A stretch of 64,000 bases of DNA from Bacteroidales bacterium (GCA_020201035.1 JAIVHO010000002.1:1-64000), one strand, 5' to 3'; counted from the first letter of the stretch, positions 26,857-36,399 are shown. A program made the numbers and translations. Notes: a model not told the origin generated them from the sequence alone.

Positions 26857-28572
26857 ATGAAAAAAGGATTGATTTCAGTAATTGCCGCGTTTATCGTGGT
26901 ACTGACAGGGTGCGAAAAAGAGTATGCTCCTCCAACTTTATCAACACCTGCAGCTCAGACTGTGGAAGTGGGAGCATCAGTGGATCTTACATTTAATTTT
27001 ACAGCAGACGGGGGATTTAAGTCCTCAATGGTCAGTGCAGTCAACGGAACTGCAATGGTTAAAACTGATGGTGACAATGGTGATGCTTCAGGAAATGTGG
27101 TTGTGACCTTTACTGCAGGTAACACATCCGGAGCAGGCTCGGTTACCCTGACAGTAGCTGATAACGAGGATCAGACAGCTTCATCAACTGCTGTGTTTAC
27201 AGTATTTGAGGAGGGTGCTCCTGAGCTTACAGCACCTGCAAACGCAGATGTGGAAGTGATTGAATCAGTTGACATGGTGTTTTCCTTTAGTGCTGAAGGC
27301 GGATACGGTTCAGCTTCGGTTACTGCCAACAATGGTACTGCCGTAGTAAAAACAGAGCCTGCAACAGGTTCAGCAAGTGGTAATGTGACTGTAACATTTA
27401 CAGCATCACGCCAGGCCGGAGCCGGGTCGGTGGTTCTTACTGTTGTTGATGAAAATGGTAAGTCGGCTCTTGCAACCGGAGTACTGAATATTGTTAATGT
27501 CCCTACAATATCGGTAACTGACAATATTGATGCAAATGAAACATGGGAGACTGGTAATGTATATATCCTTGAAGGACGTATATCAGTGCTTGATCAGATA
27601 ACCCTGACAATTGAGCCTGGTGTTGTGATAAAAGGACGTGAAGGCTCAGGATCAAATGCAACAGCACTCCTGATTGCCCGCGGTGGAAAACTGATGGCTG
27701 AAGGAACAGAGACATCCCCCATTATATTTACCTCGGTAGCTGACCAGATACTTCCCGGTGAGATTGAGAGTCCGAATCTTGATCCTACACTTAATGGCCT
27801 GTGGGGCGGACTATTGATACTTGGTAAAGCTCCTATTTCAGCTGATGCTATTGCTATTGGTATTGAGGGAATTCCGCCATCAGACCTTAACGGACTCTAT
27901 GGAGGTGATGATGAGGCTGATAATTCAGGTATAATTAAGTATATCTCAATAAGGCACGGTGGTGCCAATATAGGCGAGGGAAATGAGATTAACGGACTTA
28001 CACTCGGAGGTGTTGGTTCAGGTACAGTGATCGAAAATGTGGAGATCATTGCCAATCAGGATGACGGTATTGAGTGGTTTGGCGGAACAGTTAGTGTTAA
28101 GAATGCCATCGTATGGAATACTGGTGATGACGCCATTGATACTGATCAGTCATGGGCAGGTACACTTGACAACTTTATTATAGTGAATCCGGGTGATGAG
28201 TGTTTTGAGCTTGACGGTCCTGAAGGGTCAATGGCTGCAAAACACATCATTAAGAACGGAACGGTTTACGCCGGTGATGCTGAAGGACTGGTAGATAATG
28301 ATGCCAACTCATATCTGGATATGGATGGTGTCTATTTCTTTGGTCTGATGGCCGGACAGGACTTTGATGAGTTGCCAACTGTCTATAGCTGCACATTTTC
28401 TAACCTTGAAGTTACACTACCTGCCGGAACAGTAGTAACAGATTTCTTTAAGGGCGGAAGTGATCAGTTTGTAACTGTCGTAGCAGAAGGTGCAAACACG
28501 GTGGGTGCCGATCTGACTAAATTTCAGGGATGGTCCTGGGCTCAGGTATCAGGTGCATTGAATGGTTTCTAG
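26857..28572 (+). CDS. Surface lipoprotein with two Ig-like repeats and a beta-helix domain
   Basis: A 571-residue lipoprotein. I choose the ATG at 26857 (MKKGLISVIAAF, lipobox LTGCEKE) over a GTG 12 bp upstream. After the lipid anchor come two about 95-residue repeats that share EVGASVDLTFNF / EVIESVDMVFSF and GSVTLTVAD / GSVVLTVVD, probably beta-sandwich domains. From about residue 225 a right-handed beta-helix-like domain follows (GRISVLDQITLTIEPGVVIK, NGLTLGGVGSGTVIENVEI, WNTGDDAIDTDQSW). Similar lipoproteins are often found beside TonB-dependent receptors in Bacteroidota, as here, so a substrate-capturing partner role is likely but not proven. Confidence 0.75.
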   Translation: MKKGLISVIAAFIVVLTGCEKEYAPPTLSTPAAQTVEVGASVDLTFNFTADGGFKSSMVSAVNGTAMVKTDGDNGDASGNVVVTFTAGNTSGAGSVTLTVADNEDQTASSTAVFTVFEEGAPELTAPANADVEVIESVDMVFSFSAEGGYGSASVTANNGTAVVKTEPATGSASGNVTVTFTASRQAGAGSVVLTVVDENGKSALATGVLNIVNVPTISVTDNIDANETWETGNVYILEGRISVLDQITLTIEPGVVIKGREGSGSNATALLIARGGKLMAEGTETSPIIFTSVADQILPGEIESPNLDPTLNGLWGGLLILGKAPISADAIAIGIEGIPPSDLNGLYGGDDEADNSGIIKYISIRHGGANIGEGNEINGLTLGGVGSGTVIENVEIIANQDDGIEWFGGTVSVKNAIVWNTGDDAIDTDQSWAGTLDNFIIVNPGDECFELDGPEGSMAAKHIIKNGTVYAGDAEGLVDNDANSYLDMDGVYFFGLMAGQDFDELPTVYSCTFSNLEVTLPAGTVVTDFFKGGSDQFVTVVAEGANTVGADLTKFQGWSWAQVSGALNGF

Positions 28573-28600
28573 AATAAAGATTTTACAACCAGACAAGACT

Positions 28601-28626
28601 CGCAGCATATTGATGCTGCGGGTTTT
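28601..28626 (+). terminator. Hairpin between lipoprotein and receptor genes
   Basis: CGCAGCAT-ATTG-ATGCTGCG is a perfect 8-bp stem followed by GGTTTT. It lies in the 84-bp gap between two co-directional, probably co-functional genes. The weak T-run suggests partial termination, lowering receptor relative to lipoprotein, or an mRNA-stabilising stem. Confidence 0.5.
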
Positions 28627-28656
28627 CATATTAATAACAGATTAACAAATATTAAA

Positions 28657-31551
28657 ATGTACTTACTAAAATTTAAAGTTGCATTTATTTTTCTTTTCTT
28701 CTTTCAGCTGATTCAGGCACAGGATGGTACTATCAGGGGTTCCATTTTTGATAACTCTACCGGTGAGACAATGATAGCGGTTACTGTGGCAGTGGAAGGA
28801 ACATCAACAGGTGCCTTCACAGATCTTGATGGTACTTTCAATATTAAAGTTCCTCCGGGGACATATAACCTGCTGGTATCCTTTGTATCATTCGAGACAA
28901 TGACCGTCAGTGACGTTACTGTCACAGCAGGAGAGGTGACGCTTCTTGAGAACCTCTATATGGCGCCATCTACGGTAGAGCTTTCGGAGGTTACTGTTAC
29001 AGGAACCATGGGCCGCAATAATGAAAATGCAATGATGGCAATAAGGATGAAGTCGCCGGCAGTACTCGATGGAATTTCATCAGCCAACTTCAAAAAGATG
29101 GGTGATTCAGATGCTGCCTCTTCAATACGCAGGGTTACCGGGGTTTCGGTTGAAGGAGGAAAATATGTGTATGTTCGTGGATTGGGCGACCGTTATACCA
29201 AGACCATCCTGAATGGGGTTGATATCCCGGGTCTTGATCCGGACAGAAATACAATGCAGCTGGATATCTTTCCTACAAGTATTATTGATAATATAATGGT
29301 CTATAAATCGTTTAGTGCCGAGCTGCCGGCCGATTTTACAGGCGGAGTGGTTGATATCTCCATTAAGGATTTTCCGGTCGAGAAAAAAGGGAATATAACT
29401 CTGGGGACTAGCTATAATCCTGATTTTCATTTTAATAATGATTTTCTTACCTATAAGGGTGGAAAAACCGATTTTCTGGGTTTTGACGACGGCACACGTG
29501 ATATTCCGGCCATTGATAATCTTCCCTTTTTTGTTGAAGTGCTTGGTGATCCTCAGGGAGAAACAGGACAGAGATTCAGGGAGGTGCTTGAGTCCTTTAA
29601 TCCAACTATGGCTGCTATTCAGCAGAGGTCGCTCGCCGATTATAATTTCGGAGCCTCTTTTGGTAATCAGAAGCCACTGAAGAATGTTACCCTGGGTTAT
29701 AACTTCGGTTTCTCATATAAAAGCAATACAGAGTTTTATAAGAATGCCGAATATGGTCGTTACGGCCTGTCAGGTGATCCGGATGTAACAGATATGGAGG
29801 TCCGTGAATTTCAGAAGGGCGATTTTGGGGTAAGCAGTGTACTTATGAGCGGACTGGCCGGATTTGCCATGAAAACCATGAAATCAAAGTTCAGGATCAA
29901 TATGATCCATATGCAGAATGGGGAATCAAAAGCCGGTGTGTTTGATTACAGGGGATCAGATCAGGGTGCTGTCTTTGATGCAGTGCAGCATAACCTGGAA
30001 TACAGTGAACGATCACTTACCAATGTTCTGATCGATGGTAAGCATACATTTGCAGATGCAGGCCTTGATATTGTCTGGAAACTCTCGCCTACCTTGTCAA
30101 GAATAAGTGACCCTGATGCACGTTTCGTACGGTACGTTACTGATAATGGCAATTATAGGATTAACACCGAAGGTGGATTCCCTGAGAGGATATGGAGAGA
30201 CCTGACAGAGATCAATCTGTCAGGAGTGCTGCATTTTATCAAGGACTACAAATTCAGGGGAAATGGAGCAAAACTTAATTTCGGAGGAGCATATACCTTT
30301 AAGGAGCGTGATTTTGTTATCCGTAAATTCGCCCTTAATGTGCGTAATATCCCGCTAACGGGAGATCCCAATGAGCTTTTCAGACCGGAGAATCTATGGC
30401 CCTACAATGACCAGATAACCAGAGGCACAACCTATGAGGCTCATTTTGTTCCCAATAACCCCAACCAGTTTAATGCTGTGGCAAACTATGCTGCAGGTTA
30501 CCTGTCAACAGAGGTGGAACTATTTCCTAAATTCAATGCCATTGCAGGAGTAAGGGTGGAGAATTTTGTTCAGTATTATACCGGTCAGGACCAGCTGGGA
30601 ATAAATGTTCTTGACAATGATAAGGTATTGGATAATCTCGACATTTTCCCGACGCTCAACCTGATATACAATATTACAGAGAAACAGAACCTTAGATTTG
30701 CCTATGCCCGCACAACAGCCCGACCGTCATTTAAGGAGATGTCCTATGCAGAGATATCTGACCCAATCAGCGGGCGTACATTTATCGGTGGCATGTTCCG
30801 CGATGCCGATGATGTTGCAGGAATTGAGTACTGGGATGGTAAACTGGTAAGTTCATATATCCATAATTTTGACCTTAGGTGGGAGCTCTATCATGGTCTC
30901 GGTCAAATGGTCTCCGTCAGTGGATTCTACAAGAGATTTATTGATCCTATTGAGATAATTCAGTATGCATCACAGACCGGTACCTTTCAGCCCAGGAACG
31001 TAGGTGACGGACAGGTTCTGGGAGTGGAGTTGGAATTCAGACAGAATATGGGTTCCGTGAGCAGCAGCCTTGAAGGACTAAGTATTCACTCAAATGTCTC
31101 GGTAACACGCTCACGGATTGAACTGGGAATGACAGAATACCTGTCGCGTATCGAGAATGCCCGAACCGGCCAGGTTATTGATAACTACAGGGTAATGGCC
31201 GGCCAGGCACCATATATCGTTAATGCAGGTATATCATATACCGGTAAAGATGAAGGATTTCTTAAAGGATTTGAGGCCGGATTGTACTATAATGTGCAGG
31301 GAACAACACTTCAGTACGTTGGTATTGCAGACCGTCCGGATATTTATACCCTTCCATTCCATGCCCTTAACTTCACAGCATCCCAGACTTTTGGCAGGGA
31401 AAAACGAACCAACCTGAGCTTTAAGATTGATAACCTCCTCGATGATGAGAAGGAGTCTGTTTTCAGATCTTTCAATCCTACCGACCAGTTTTTCACCCGG
31501 CTTGAACCCGGAATTACTTTCCATCTGAAATTGAGTTATTCATTATTCTAA
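28657..31551 (+). CDS. TonB-dependent receptor with carboxypeptidase-like N-terminal domain
   Basis: A 964-residue outer-membrane receptor. A signal peptide (about 1-21) is followed by a CarboxypepD_reg-like domain (about 24-105; GTIRGSIFDNSTGETMIAV). A plug (about 130-240; SSIRRVTGVSVEGGKYVYVR and GLGDRYTKTILNGVDIPG) precedes a long 22-strand barrel ending in Phe. It should import a substrate into the periplasm with TonB energy. It is not a SusC in the strict sense: no SusD gene lies nearby and the partner is the beta-helix lipoprotein upstream. The substrate cannot be read from sequence. Confidence 0.92.
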   Translation: MYLLKFKVAFIFLFFFQLIQAQDGTIRGSIFDNSTGETMIAVTVAVEGTSTGAFTDLDGTFNIKVPPGTYNLLVSFVSFETMTVSDVTVTAGEVTLLENLYMAPSTVELSEVTVTGTMGRNNENAMMAIRMKSPAVLDGISSANFKKMGDSDAASSIRRVTGVSVEGGKYVYVRGLGDRYTKTILNGVDIPGLDPDRNTMQLDIFPTSIIDNIMVYKSFSAELPADFTGGVVDISIKDFPVEKKGNITLGTSYNPDFHFNNDFLTYKGGKTDFLGFDDGTRDIPAIDNLPFFVEVLGDPQGETGQRFREVLESFNPTMAAIQQRSLADYNFGASFGNQKPLKNVTLGYNFGFSYKSNTEFYKNAEYGRYGLSGDPDVTDMEVREFQKGDFGVSSVLMSGLAGFAMKTMKSKFRINMIHMQNGESKAGVFDYRGSDQGAVFDAVQHNLEYSERSLTNVLIDGKHTFADAGLDIVWKLSPTLSRISDPDARFVRYVTDNGNYRINTEGGFPERIWRDLTEINLSGVLHFIKDYKFRGNGAKLNFGGAYTFKERDFVIRKFALNVRNIPLTGDPNELFRPENLWPYNDQITRGTTYEAHFVPNNPNQFNAVANYAAGYLSTEVELFPKFNAIAGVRVENFVQYYTGQDQLGINVLDNDKVLDNLDIFPTLNLIYNITEKQNLRFAYARTTARPSFKEMSYAEISDPISGRTFIGGMFRDADDVAGIEYWDGKLVSSYIHNFDLRWELYHGLGQMVSVSGFYKRFIDPIEIIQYASQTGTFQPRNVGDGQVLGVELEFRQNMGSVSSSLEGLSIHSNVSVTRSRIELGMTEYLSRIENARTGQVIDNYRVMAGQAPYIVNAGISYTGKDEGFLKGFEAGLYYNVQGTTLQYVGIADRPDIYTLPFHALNFTASQTFGREKRTNLSFKIDNLLDDEKESVFRSFNPTDQFFTRLEPGITFHLKLSYSLF

Positions 31552-31581
31552 TATTTTTTGTTAGTAAGTGGTTAGTTATCA

Positions 31582-31611
31582 GGCATCCCCCGCGGGGGAT
31601 GCCTTTTTTTT
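31582..31611 (+). terminator. Rho-independent terminator after the receptor
   Basis: GGCATCCCCC-GCGGGGGATGCC forms a near-perfect 10-bp GC stem followed by eight T residues, 30 bp after the receptor stop. Confidence 0.88.
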
Positions 31612-31833
31612 ACGCCTGCGACTGAAAGGAGCAGGCTTTTCCATTCCGGAGATTACGCCTGCTCCTTTCAGTCGCAGCCTTTCCGTTCCGGAGATTACGT
31701 CTGCTCCTTTCAGTCGCAGGCTTTCCCTCTTTGGAGATTACTCGTCACTTTGTTCCTCGTGATCTCTCTATCGCTTTCAGCTTTGGAGATTACGCCTGCT
31801 CCTGTTGTCTCAGGCGTGATCTCTGAGGGGGTG
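31611..31833. repeat. Hairpin-bearing repeat array with one inverted unit
   Basis: A roughly 42-bp unit, TTTCCNTTCCGGAGATTAC followed by GCCTGCTCCTTTCAGTCGC and AGGC, is repeated imperfectly. Each unit can form a hairpin (GCCTGC ... GCAGGC). In the first unit (31614-31636) the stem-loop is the exact reverse complement of the one at 31657-31677, so the loop is inverted relative to its flank. The last two units form longer stems (GAGATTACGCCTG with CAGGCGTGATCTC). The array fills much of the 417-bp gap between receptor and tRNA-Pro. The rest (31834-31930) holds small stems only. Confidence 0.8.
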
Positions 31834-31930
31834 GATTCAAGCAGAAAAGTCTTACAGCAAACATTCGTTTGCCTGTGGGCTCTTCCGTTTCTTCGCTTAT
31901 GAAAACGATGTTTTCAACGCTTTAAAACGG

Positions 31931-31961
31931 AAAAGCCCTACCGCTATGCGGTAAGGCTTTT
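31931..31961 (-). terminator. Terminator of tRNA-Pro
   Basis: AAAAGCC-N-TACCGC-TAT-GCGGTA-AGGCTTTT forms a long near-perfect stem just 3' of the tRNA on the - strand and ends in TTTT. It could work in both directions. Confidence 0.7.
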
Positions 31962-31968
31962 CTGTTTG

Positions 31969-32042
31969 TCGGGGTGGGGAGATTCGAACTCCCGACCTCT
32001 TCGTCCCGAACGAAGCGCGCTGCCTGGCTGCGCTACACCCCG
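31969..32042 (-). tRNA. tRNA-Pro(CGG)
   Basis: On the - strand the 7-bp acceptor CGGGGTG/CACCCCG, D arm GCGCAGCCAGGCAGCGC, anticodon arm CTTCG-TTCGGGA-CGAAG and T arm with GGTTCGAAT-type loop (GTTCGAATC) are all present. The anticodon is CGG (proline). No CCA is encoded, as is usual in this phylum. It stands alone with its own promoter and terminator. Confidence 0.95.
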
Positions 32043-32053
32043 CTTAAGGGCTA

Positions 32054-32083
32054 CAAAATTAACCAATCCATTCTAATCACAAA
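32054..32083 (-). promoter_or_regulatory. Promoter of tRNA-Pro
   Basis: On the - strand TTTG (32080-32083), 18 bp and TAATTTTG (32054-32061) match the Bacteroidota consensus, placed about 12 bp upstream of the mature tRNA end. Confidence 0.55.
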
Positions 32084-32540
32084 ATCTTTTCTCATGATAG
32101 ATTGTTTGATGCCTTAAATTTGGCCGGAATACTCTTTACTGCTTCAAAGACCTTTAATATCCAATTTGTTCGTACCCTCTGTTACTTCTGTAATCAACTC
32201 CTGTACTTATGTTAAATTTTACCTGCAACAAAGAAATTATGTTCTGATATGCAAGATGCGTTTCACATAATGCGATACGCAAGTTGTAAAAAATATACGC
32301 TGATACGTTGACACGAAGTGAGCCTGTCACCGACCCGGGAGAAAGGGAGATAAGAAGAAAGTGATCCTGATAAAGTATAAGGAATTAATTCAGTAACTTA
32401 TTCACCTGAAAAAATGGTTGAGGAGAGGATGATAAACACTGAGAAATATGATACGCCGGGAAACGAATAAGGAGAATGAGGAAGTAAAGAGAATGTGGAA
32501 GAATCCGGAGAAAGGTAAAATGTAAAGGAAAGAGTAAAAG
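32084..32540. other. Intergenic stretch without recognised gene
   Basis: This 457-bp stretch separates tRNA-Pro from the broken M1 peptidase gene. The last 200 bp are strikingly purine-rich on + (GGAGAAAGGGAGATAAGAAG and similar). I see no domain-bearing frame, RNA gene or clear promoter. Confidence 0.5.
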
Positions 32541-34096
32541 ATGAAGAAAATGCTAAGGATAAATAAAATGAGAAAAATTACTGTTATTCTGTTGCTGCTG
32601 TCATCTCTGATACATCTTACTGTCTTTGCAGGAAACAGTAAGCAAAACAGTTCAATTGATGTTGTTAATTATAAATTCCGGCTTACTTTATCAGATGCAA
32701 CTGACCGGATTACAGGCGAAACCACGATTGTGATGACACTTATAAGCGAGGACGATTCATTAAGATTTGATCTGGTAAACAGCAATCCCGACGGAACAGG
32801 AATGAGGGTTGATTCAGTTAAGGTCAACACTGCGAAAGTGACCTGGAACCATACCAACAACAGATTGTCCTGTAAAACACCGGCCGGAACCAACACGGGT
32901 GACACTATTAAATTAACGATCTGGTATAAAGGTATTCCTGCCGATGGACTGATTATTTCTGAAACAAAATTTGGCAGGAGAAGCTTTTTTGCTGATCACT
33001 GGCCCGACAGGGCAAGTAACTACCTTCCCTGCGTCGACCATGTGTCTGATAAGGCTGCGGTTGACTTTATCATTACTGCACCTGATCACTACACAGTTGT
33101 TTCAAACGGTCTCCTGATAAGTGAAGAACCAAGATCCGGAGGATATAAAATGAGCCACTGGAGCGAAAAAACTCCCCTGCCTGTAAAGGTAATGACATTC
33201 GCGGCAGCAGATCTGGATAAACAACTTGCCGGATCAGTGAATGGCACAGAGGTGTGGTCTTATGTCTACCCTGAAAACAGGGACGAGGGTTTCTATGACT
33301 ATGCCGTGGCTCTTGTACCTCTGAATTACTACACCTCACTGATAGGTCAGTATCCGTTTCCCAAACTGGCCAATGTGCAGTCCCGGACCATCTACGGTGG
33401 ACTGGAGAATGCAGGATGTATATTCTATTCCGAAAATTCGGTTACTGGTACCGGACGCTCGGAGGGACTGATAGCCCATGAAATTGCCCACCAGTGGTTC
33501 GGTAATTCAGTAACCGAGGCCGACTGGCACCATATATGGCTTAGTGAGGGATTTGCAACGTACCTTACATCAATGTACTGGGAGATGAGGCTGGGAGAGG
33601 AGAGACTGAAATCGGATATGAAAAATGCCCGCAACAGGGTGCTGAGATCAGCCCGTAATAACCCTTCTCCGGTTATTGATACAACAATTACCAATTTGAT
33701 GCACCTCCTTAGTGCCAACTCCTATCAAAAAGGGGCGTGGGTACTTCATATGCTGCGGAACAGAATAGGGGACAAGGCCTTTAGATGGAAGAGGTGAGTG
33801 GCCAGGATCTGCAACAGTTCTTTTATCAGTGGCTTATGATTCCTCAAAATCCGGAGCTGAAAGTAACCTGGAACTATGATATAAGGAGCAGGAAAGCAGT
33901 TATAACTGTTTTGCAGATGCAGGAACATATTTTCAATTTTCCACTGGAGATAAGCCTGGTTTCAGGAGGGGATATTTATACTGTCAAAACCGAAATATCC
34001 CTGAGAGAAACTCACATTTCTGTTGACTCCACTGGACCACCTGATACAGTTATCCCCGACCCCAATGTAAAACTTCTCTTTCACCAGGTACAGTGA
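32541..34096 (+). pseudogene. M1-family aminopeptidase disrupted by an internal deletion
   Basis: The first 418 codons (to the stop at 33795-33797) encode a signal peptide, the M1 N-terminal domain, the GGLENAG exopeptidase motif, the zinc site HEIAHQWFG (about residues 312-320) and its downstream Glu in WLSEGFATYL. The frame then runs GDKAFRWKR-stop. The C-terminal part starts in another frame at 33785 (MEEVSGQDLQQFFYQWL) and reads on to 34096. In intact relatives about 24 residues (the KGIRxYY...NALTxDFRxV stretch) lie between GDKAF and MEEVSG. Here they are reduced to 2 nt, so roughly 70 bp were lost and the frame shifted. Both sides are otherwise clean. The truncated N-terminal product keeps the zinc site but probably cannot fold properly. 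Confidence 0.8.
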
Positions 34097-34167
34097 TGGG
34101 AAGAGGCTGAAGTTGGTGCTATGATAAAGTAAGATATCAGATGTGAATTTATCAGCATGCCATTAAG

Positions 34168-34631
34168 TTACCTGTTAAGGATGTTGCAGAGCTCCTGATT
34201 TACCTTACGGATTCTTTCACCATCAAGCTTTATTGCTTTTCTGTCATAGGTCATGAGACCGTTTACCTCTATCTCAACATCAGTTGTCTGGGTGTATACC
34301 GCGGCAGAGTAGCCGTATGGAATAAGCTTCTTCAGTTTTTCGGCCAGATTAACATATGCATCCGTTGCTTCATCAGAGGTTTTATACTGTACGTAACCCC
34401 AGTTACGCGACTGCCATTGTGGTGAGCGGTCGCCGCTGGGCGTATCCTGCCATACCAGAATCCTTTCACGGTCACAGTGGTAATACCATCGAGCCGGCTC
34501 AACCTTAACATGTTTACGTATCATGTTAAAGCCCATACTGTCTTTATACGTTCTCCTGCAGGCTGCCACTCCTGTGCGACTGCAGATCCTAAGATGAGTG
34601 TCACGGACAGTAATATAAAGACTCTTTTCAT
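34168..34631 (-). pseudogene. Glycoside hydrolase family 2 (beta-galactosidase-like) remnant with large internal deletions
   Basis: Reading leftward, an ATG at 34631 begins a good signal peptide (MKRVFILLSVTLILGSAVAQ) and EWQPAGERIKT, the usual GH2 start. Near 34545 it jumps, out of frame, to MGFNMIRKHVKVEPARWYYH followed by LVWQDTPSGDR, which normally lies about 300 residues further on. Near 34410 it jumps again, in frame, from SPQWQSR to NWGYVQYKTSDEATDAYVNL. The end, SAAVYTQTTDVEIEVNGLMT and YDRKAIKLDGERIRKVNQ, is the conserved C-terminus of this GH2 group. The segment with the catalytic acids is gone, so no activity can remain. The residual parts have no stops. Confidence 0.82.
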
Positions 34632-34773
34632 TCGTTTGGAATTTTTTAATTACCCGACAATAATTTTATCAAAAAATGGGAACCGGATTCAACCTCTTCT
34701 CTCGCATATGAAGAATTAATCTTCTTCTGTGGTGATATCGCAGGTCATTTTCTGGCCGACCCTTGAAATCATA

Positions 34774-36393
34774 TTATCTTGGTTTTGGCAGAACCCCGGT
34801 TCTCCAGGCCCATCTTTCCCAGTCATCCTTCATCTCCTTTACAAGCTGCGGATACTCTGCGGCAAGATTATTTGTTTCACTCCGGTCCTTTTCCATATCA
34901 TACAGTTCCCAGTCACGATTTCCCAGTGATACCAGTTTCCAGTCTCCCTTGCGGATATATTTGTTGCCTCCATGTTCAAAATAGAGGGCCTCCCGGTCAA
35001 TGGGTTTATTCTCTGCCGCAGCGCCCATCAGGCTTACTCCTTCAAGTGGTATTATGGCATTGCCGTTGTAAAGCTCAGGATATTCTGCGCCTGTAACCTC
35101 CAGTATTGTTGCCATAATATCTATTATTCCGGATACCTGTCGGCGCAGTGCGTTGCCTTCATTTAACCTCTCTGGCCAGTGCATTATCAGTGGTGATGCC
35201 ACTCCGCCCTCATGACCGTAATGCTTATACCATCTGAAAGGAGTATTGCTGAGGTTCGCCCATTCGGTGCTGTAGCTTGTATAGGTGGAGTCGGGTCCCG
35301 GAATAATGGAAGGATCGTTCCCAAATATGAGTTCAACACCGTCAAATGTATGTGTTGGACCATATCTTTTTATCCATTCTGTCTCTGTGTTCCATCCTTC
35401 GGCGCATCCGCCGTTATCTGCCAGAAAGAATATCAGGGTGTTCTCTTTCATACCATTATTCTCCAGCGCCTCAACAATGCGTCCGATTCCCTGATCCATA
35501 ATATCAACCATGGCGGCGTATGTTGCCATTCTCCTTCCCTGCCACTCCTTTTCCGGAACTGAATCCCAGGGCATAACTCTTCTGTCGCGCTCTGAGAGTA
35601 GGATATCATCTCCGATAATTCCTGACTCCTTAAGTCGGATCATCCGCTCATCCCTCAGCTTGTCCCATCCTGCGCTGTAGAGATCCTCATATTTATTTAT
35701 TTCTTCCTCTGGTGCATGCAGTGGCCAGTGCGGCGCTGTATAGGCCACATATAGGAAGAAAGGGTCATCCTTGTTTTCTTTTCCATGATCATTGATAAAC
35801 AATGCCGCTGTATCCGATATTGCGTCGGTATAATAGAATCCGGGTGTTGCCTTAACAGGGTCATTCATCCAGGTAAGCGTTCCCGGGTCATAAAAACTGC
35901 CCGCTCCGGTAATGGTTCCGTAATACCTGTCAAATCCCCTCTGTAAAGGCCAGTTACTCTTGTCGTCAGGCGTTGATGACCTTGCAACATGCCATTTTCC
36001 CGACATATAGCTTTTGTATCCAGCCTCACCCAGGGCCTCGGCAATGGTTACGTTGTTCCGGCTTATTTCACCTGAATAACCTCCATCCCGTATCACCCCG
36101 TCAACCATCCCTCCCAGTCCGGTCTGATGAGGGTATAGCCCGGTGAGAAGCGCTGCCCTGGAGGGACAGCAACGTGCATTGTTATAGAATTGTGTAAACC
36201 TGATACCCTCGGTGGCGAGGTTGTCGAGATTGGGTGTTGAAATTTCGCCTCCATACGATCCGATATCCGAAAAACCCATGTCGTCAGACATTACAATAAT
36301 GATATTAGGCCTGTTATCCTTCCGGGTATTATTGCCACATCCTGTCATTAAAACTGCCAGGATGGATATAGTTACTATCCGAAGTGCTTTCAT
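34774..36393 (-). CDS. S1-family sulfatase, lipoprotein
   Basis: A 539-residue arylsulfatase-type enzyme with lipobox LMTGC (Cys about residue 19). The metal-binding start is NIIIVMSDDMGFSDIGSYGG. The formylglycine signature is CCPSRAALLTGLYPHQTGLG, whose Cys at about residue 75 must be converted by an anaerobic maturase that is not in this window. HWPLHAP and LFFLADNGG are further active-site segments. It removes sulfate esters, probably from a sugar or glycan given the GH127 and GH2 neighbours. Its start is 7 bp after the GH127 stop, so the two were one transcript. The protein is complete although both flanking glycosidases are broken. Confidence 0.9.
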   Translation of the reverse strand: MKALRIVTISILAVLMTGCGNNTRKDNRPNIIIVMSDDMGFSDIGSYGGEISTPNLDNLATEGIRFTQFYNNARCCPSRAALLTGLYPHQTGLGGMVDGVIRDGGYSGEISRNNVTIAEALGEAGYKSYMSGKWHVARSSTPDDKSNWPLQRGFDRYYGTITGAGSFYDPGTLTWMNDPVKATPGFYYTDAISDTAALFINDHGKENKDDPFFLYVAYTAPHWPLHAPEEEINKYEDLYSAGWDKLRDERMIRLKESGIIGDDILLSERDRRVMPWDSVPEKEWQGRRMATYAAMVDIMDQGIGRIVEALENNGMKENTLIFFLADNGGCAEGWNTETEWIKRYGPTHTFDGVELIFGNDPSIIPGPDSTYTSYSTEWANLSNTPFRWYKHYGHEGGVASPLIMHWPERLNEGNALRRQVSGIIDIMATILEVTGAEYPELYNGNAIIPLEGVSLMGAAAENKPIDREALYFEHGGNKYIRKGDWKLVSLGNRDWELYDMEKDRSETNNLAAEYPQLVKEMKDDWERWAWRTGVLPKPR

Positions 36394-36399
36394 AGTAGT

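Noticed and set aside
26857-31551. SusD/SusC pair
   Set aside because: The lipoprotein has Ig-like repeats and a beta-helix domain, not the helical SusD fold, and the receptor is not of the SusC subgroup by its plug region.
31611-31833. CRISPR-like or insertion-sequence remnant
   Set aside because: There are no unique spacers, no transposase fragment and no terminal inverted repeats bounding the region; it reads as a hairpin-repeat array.
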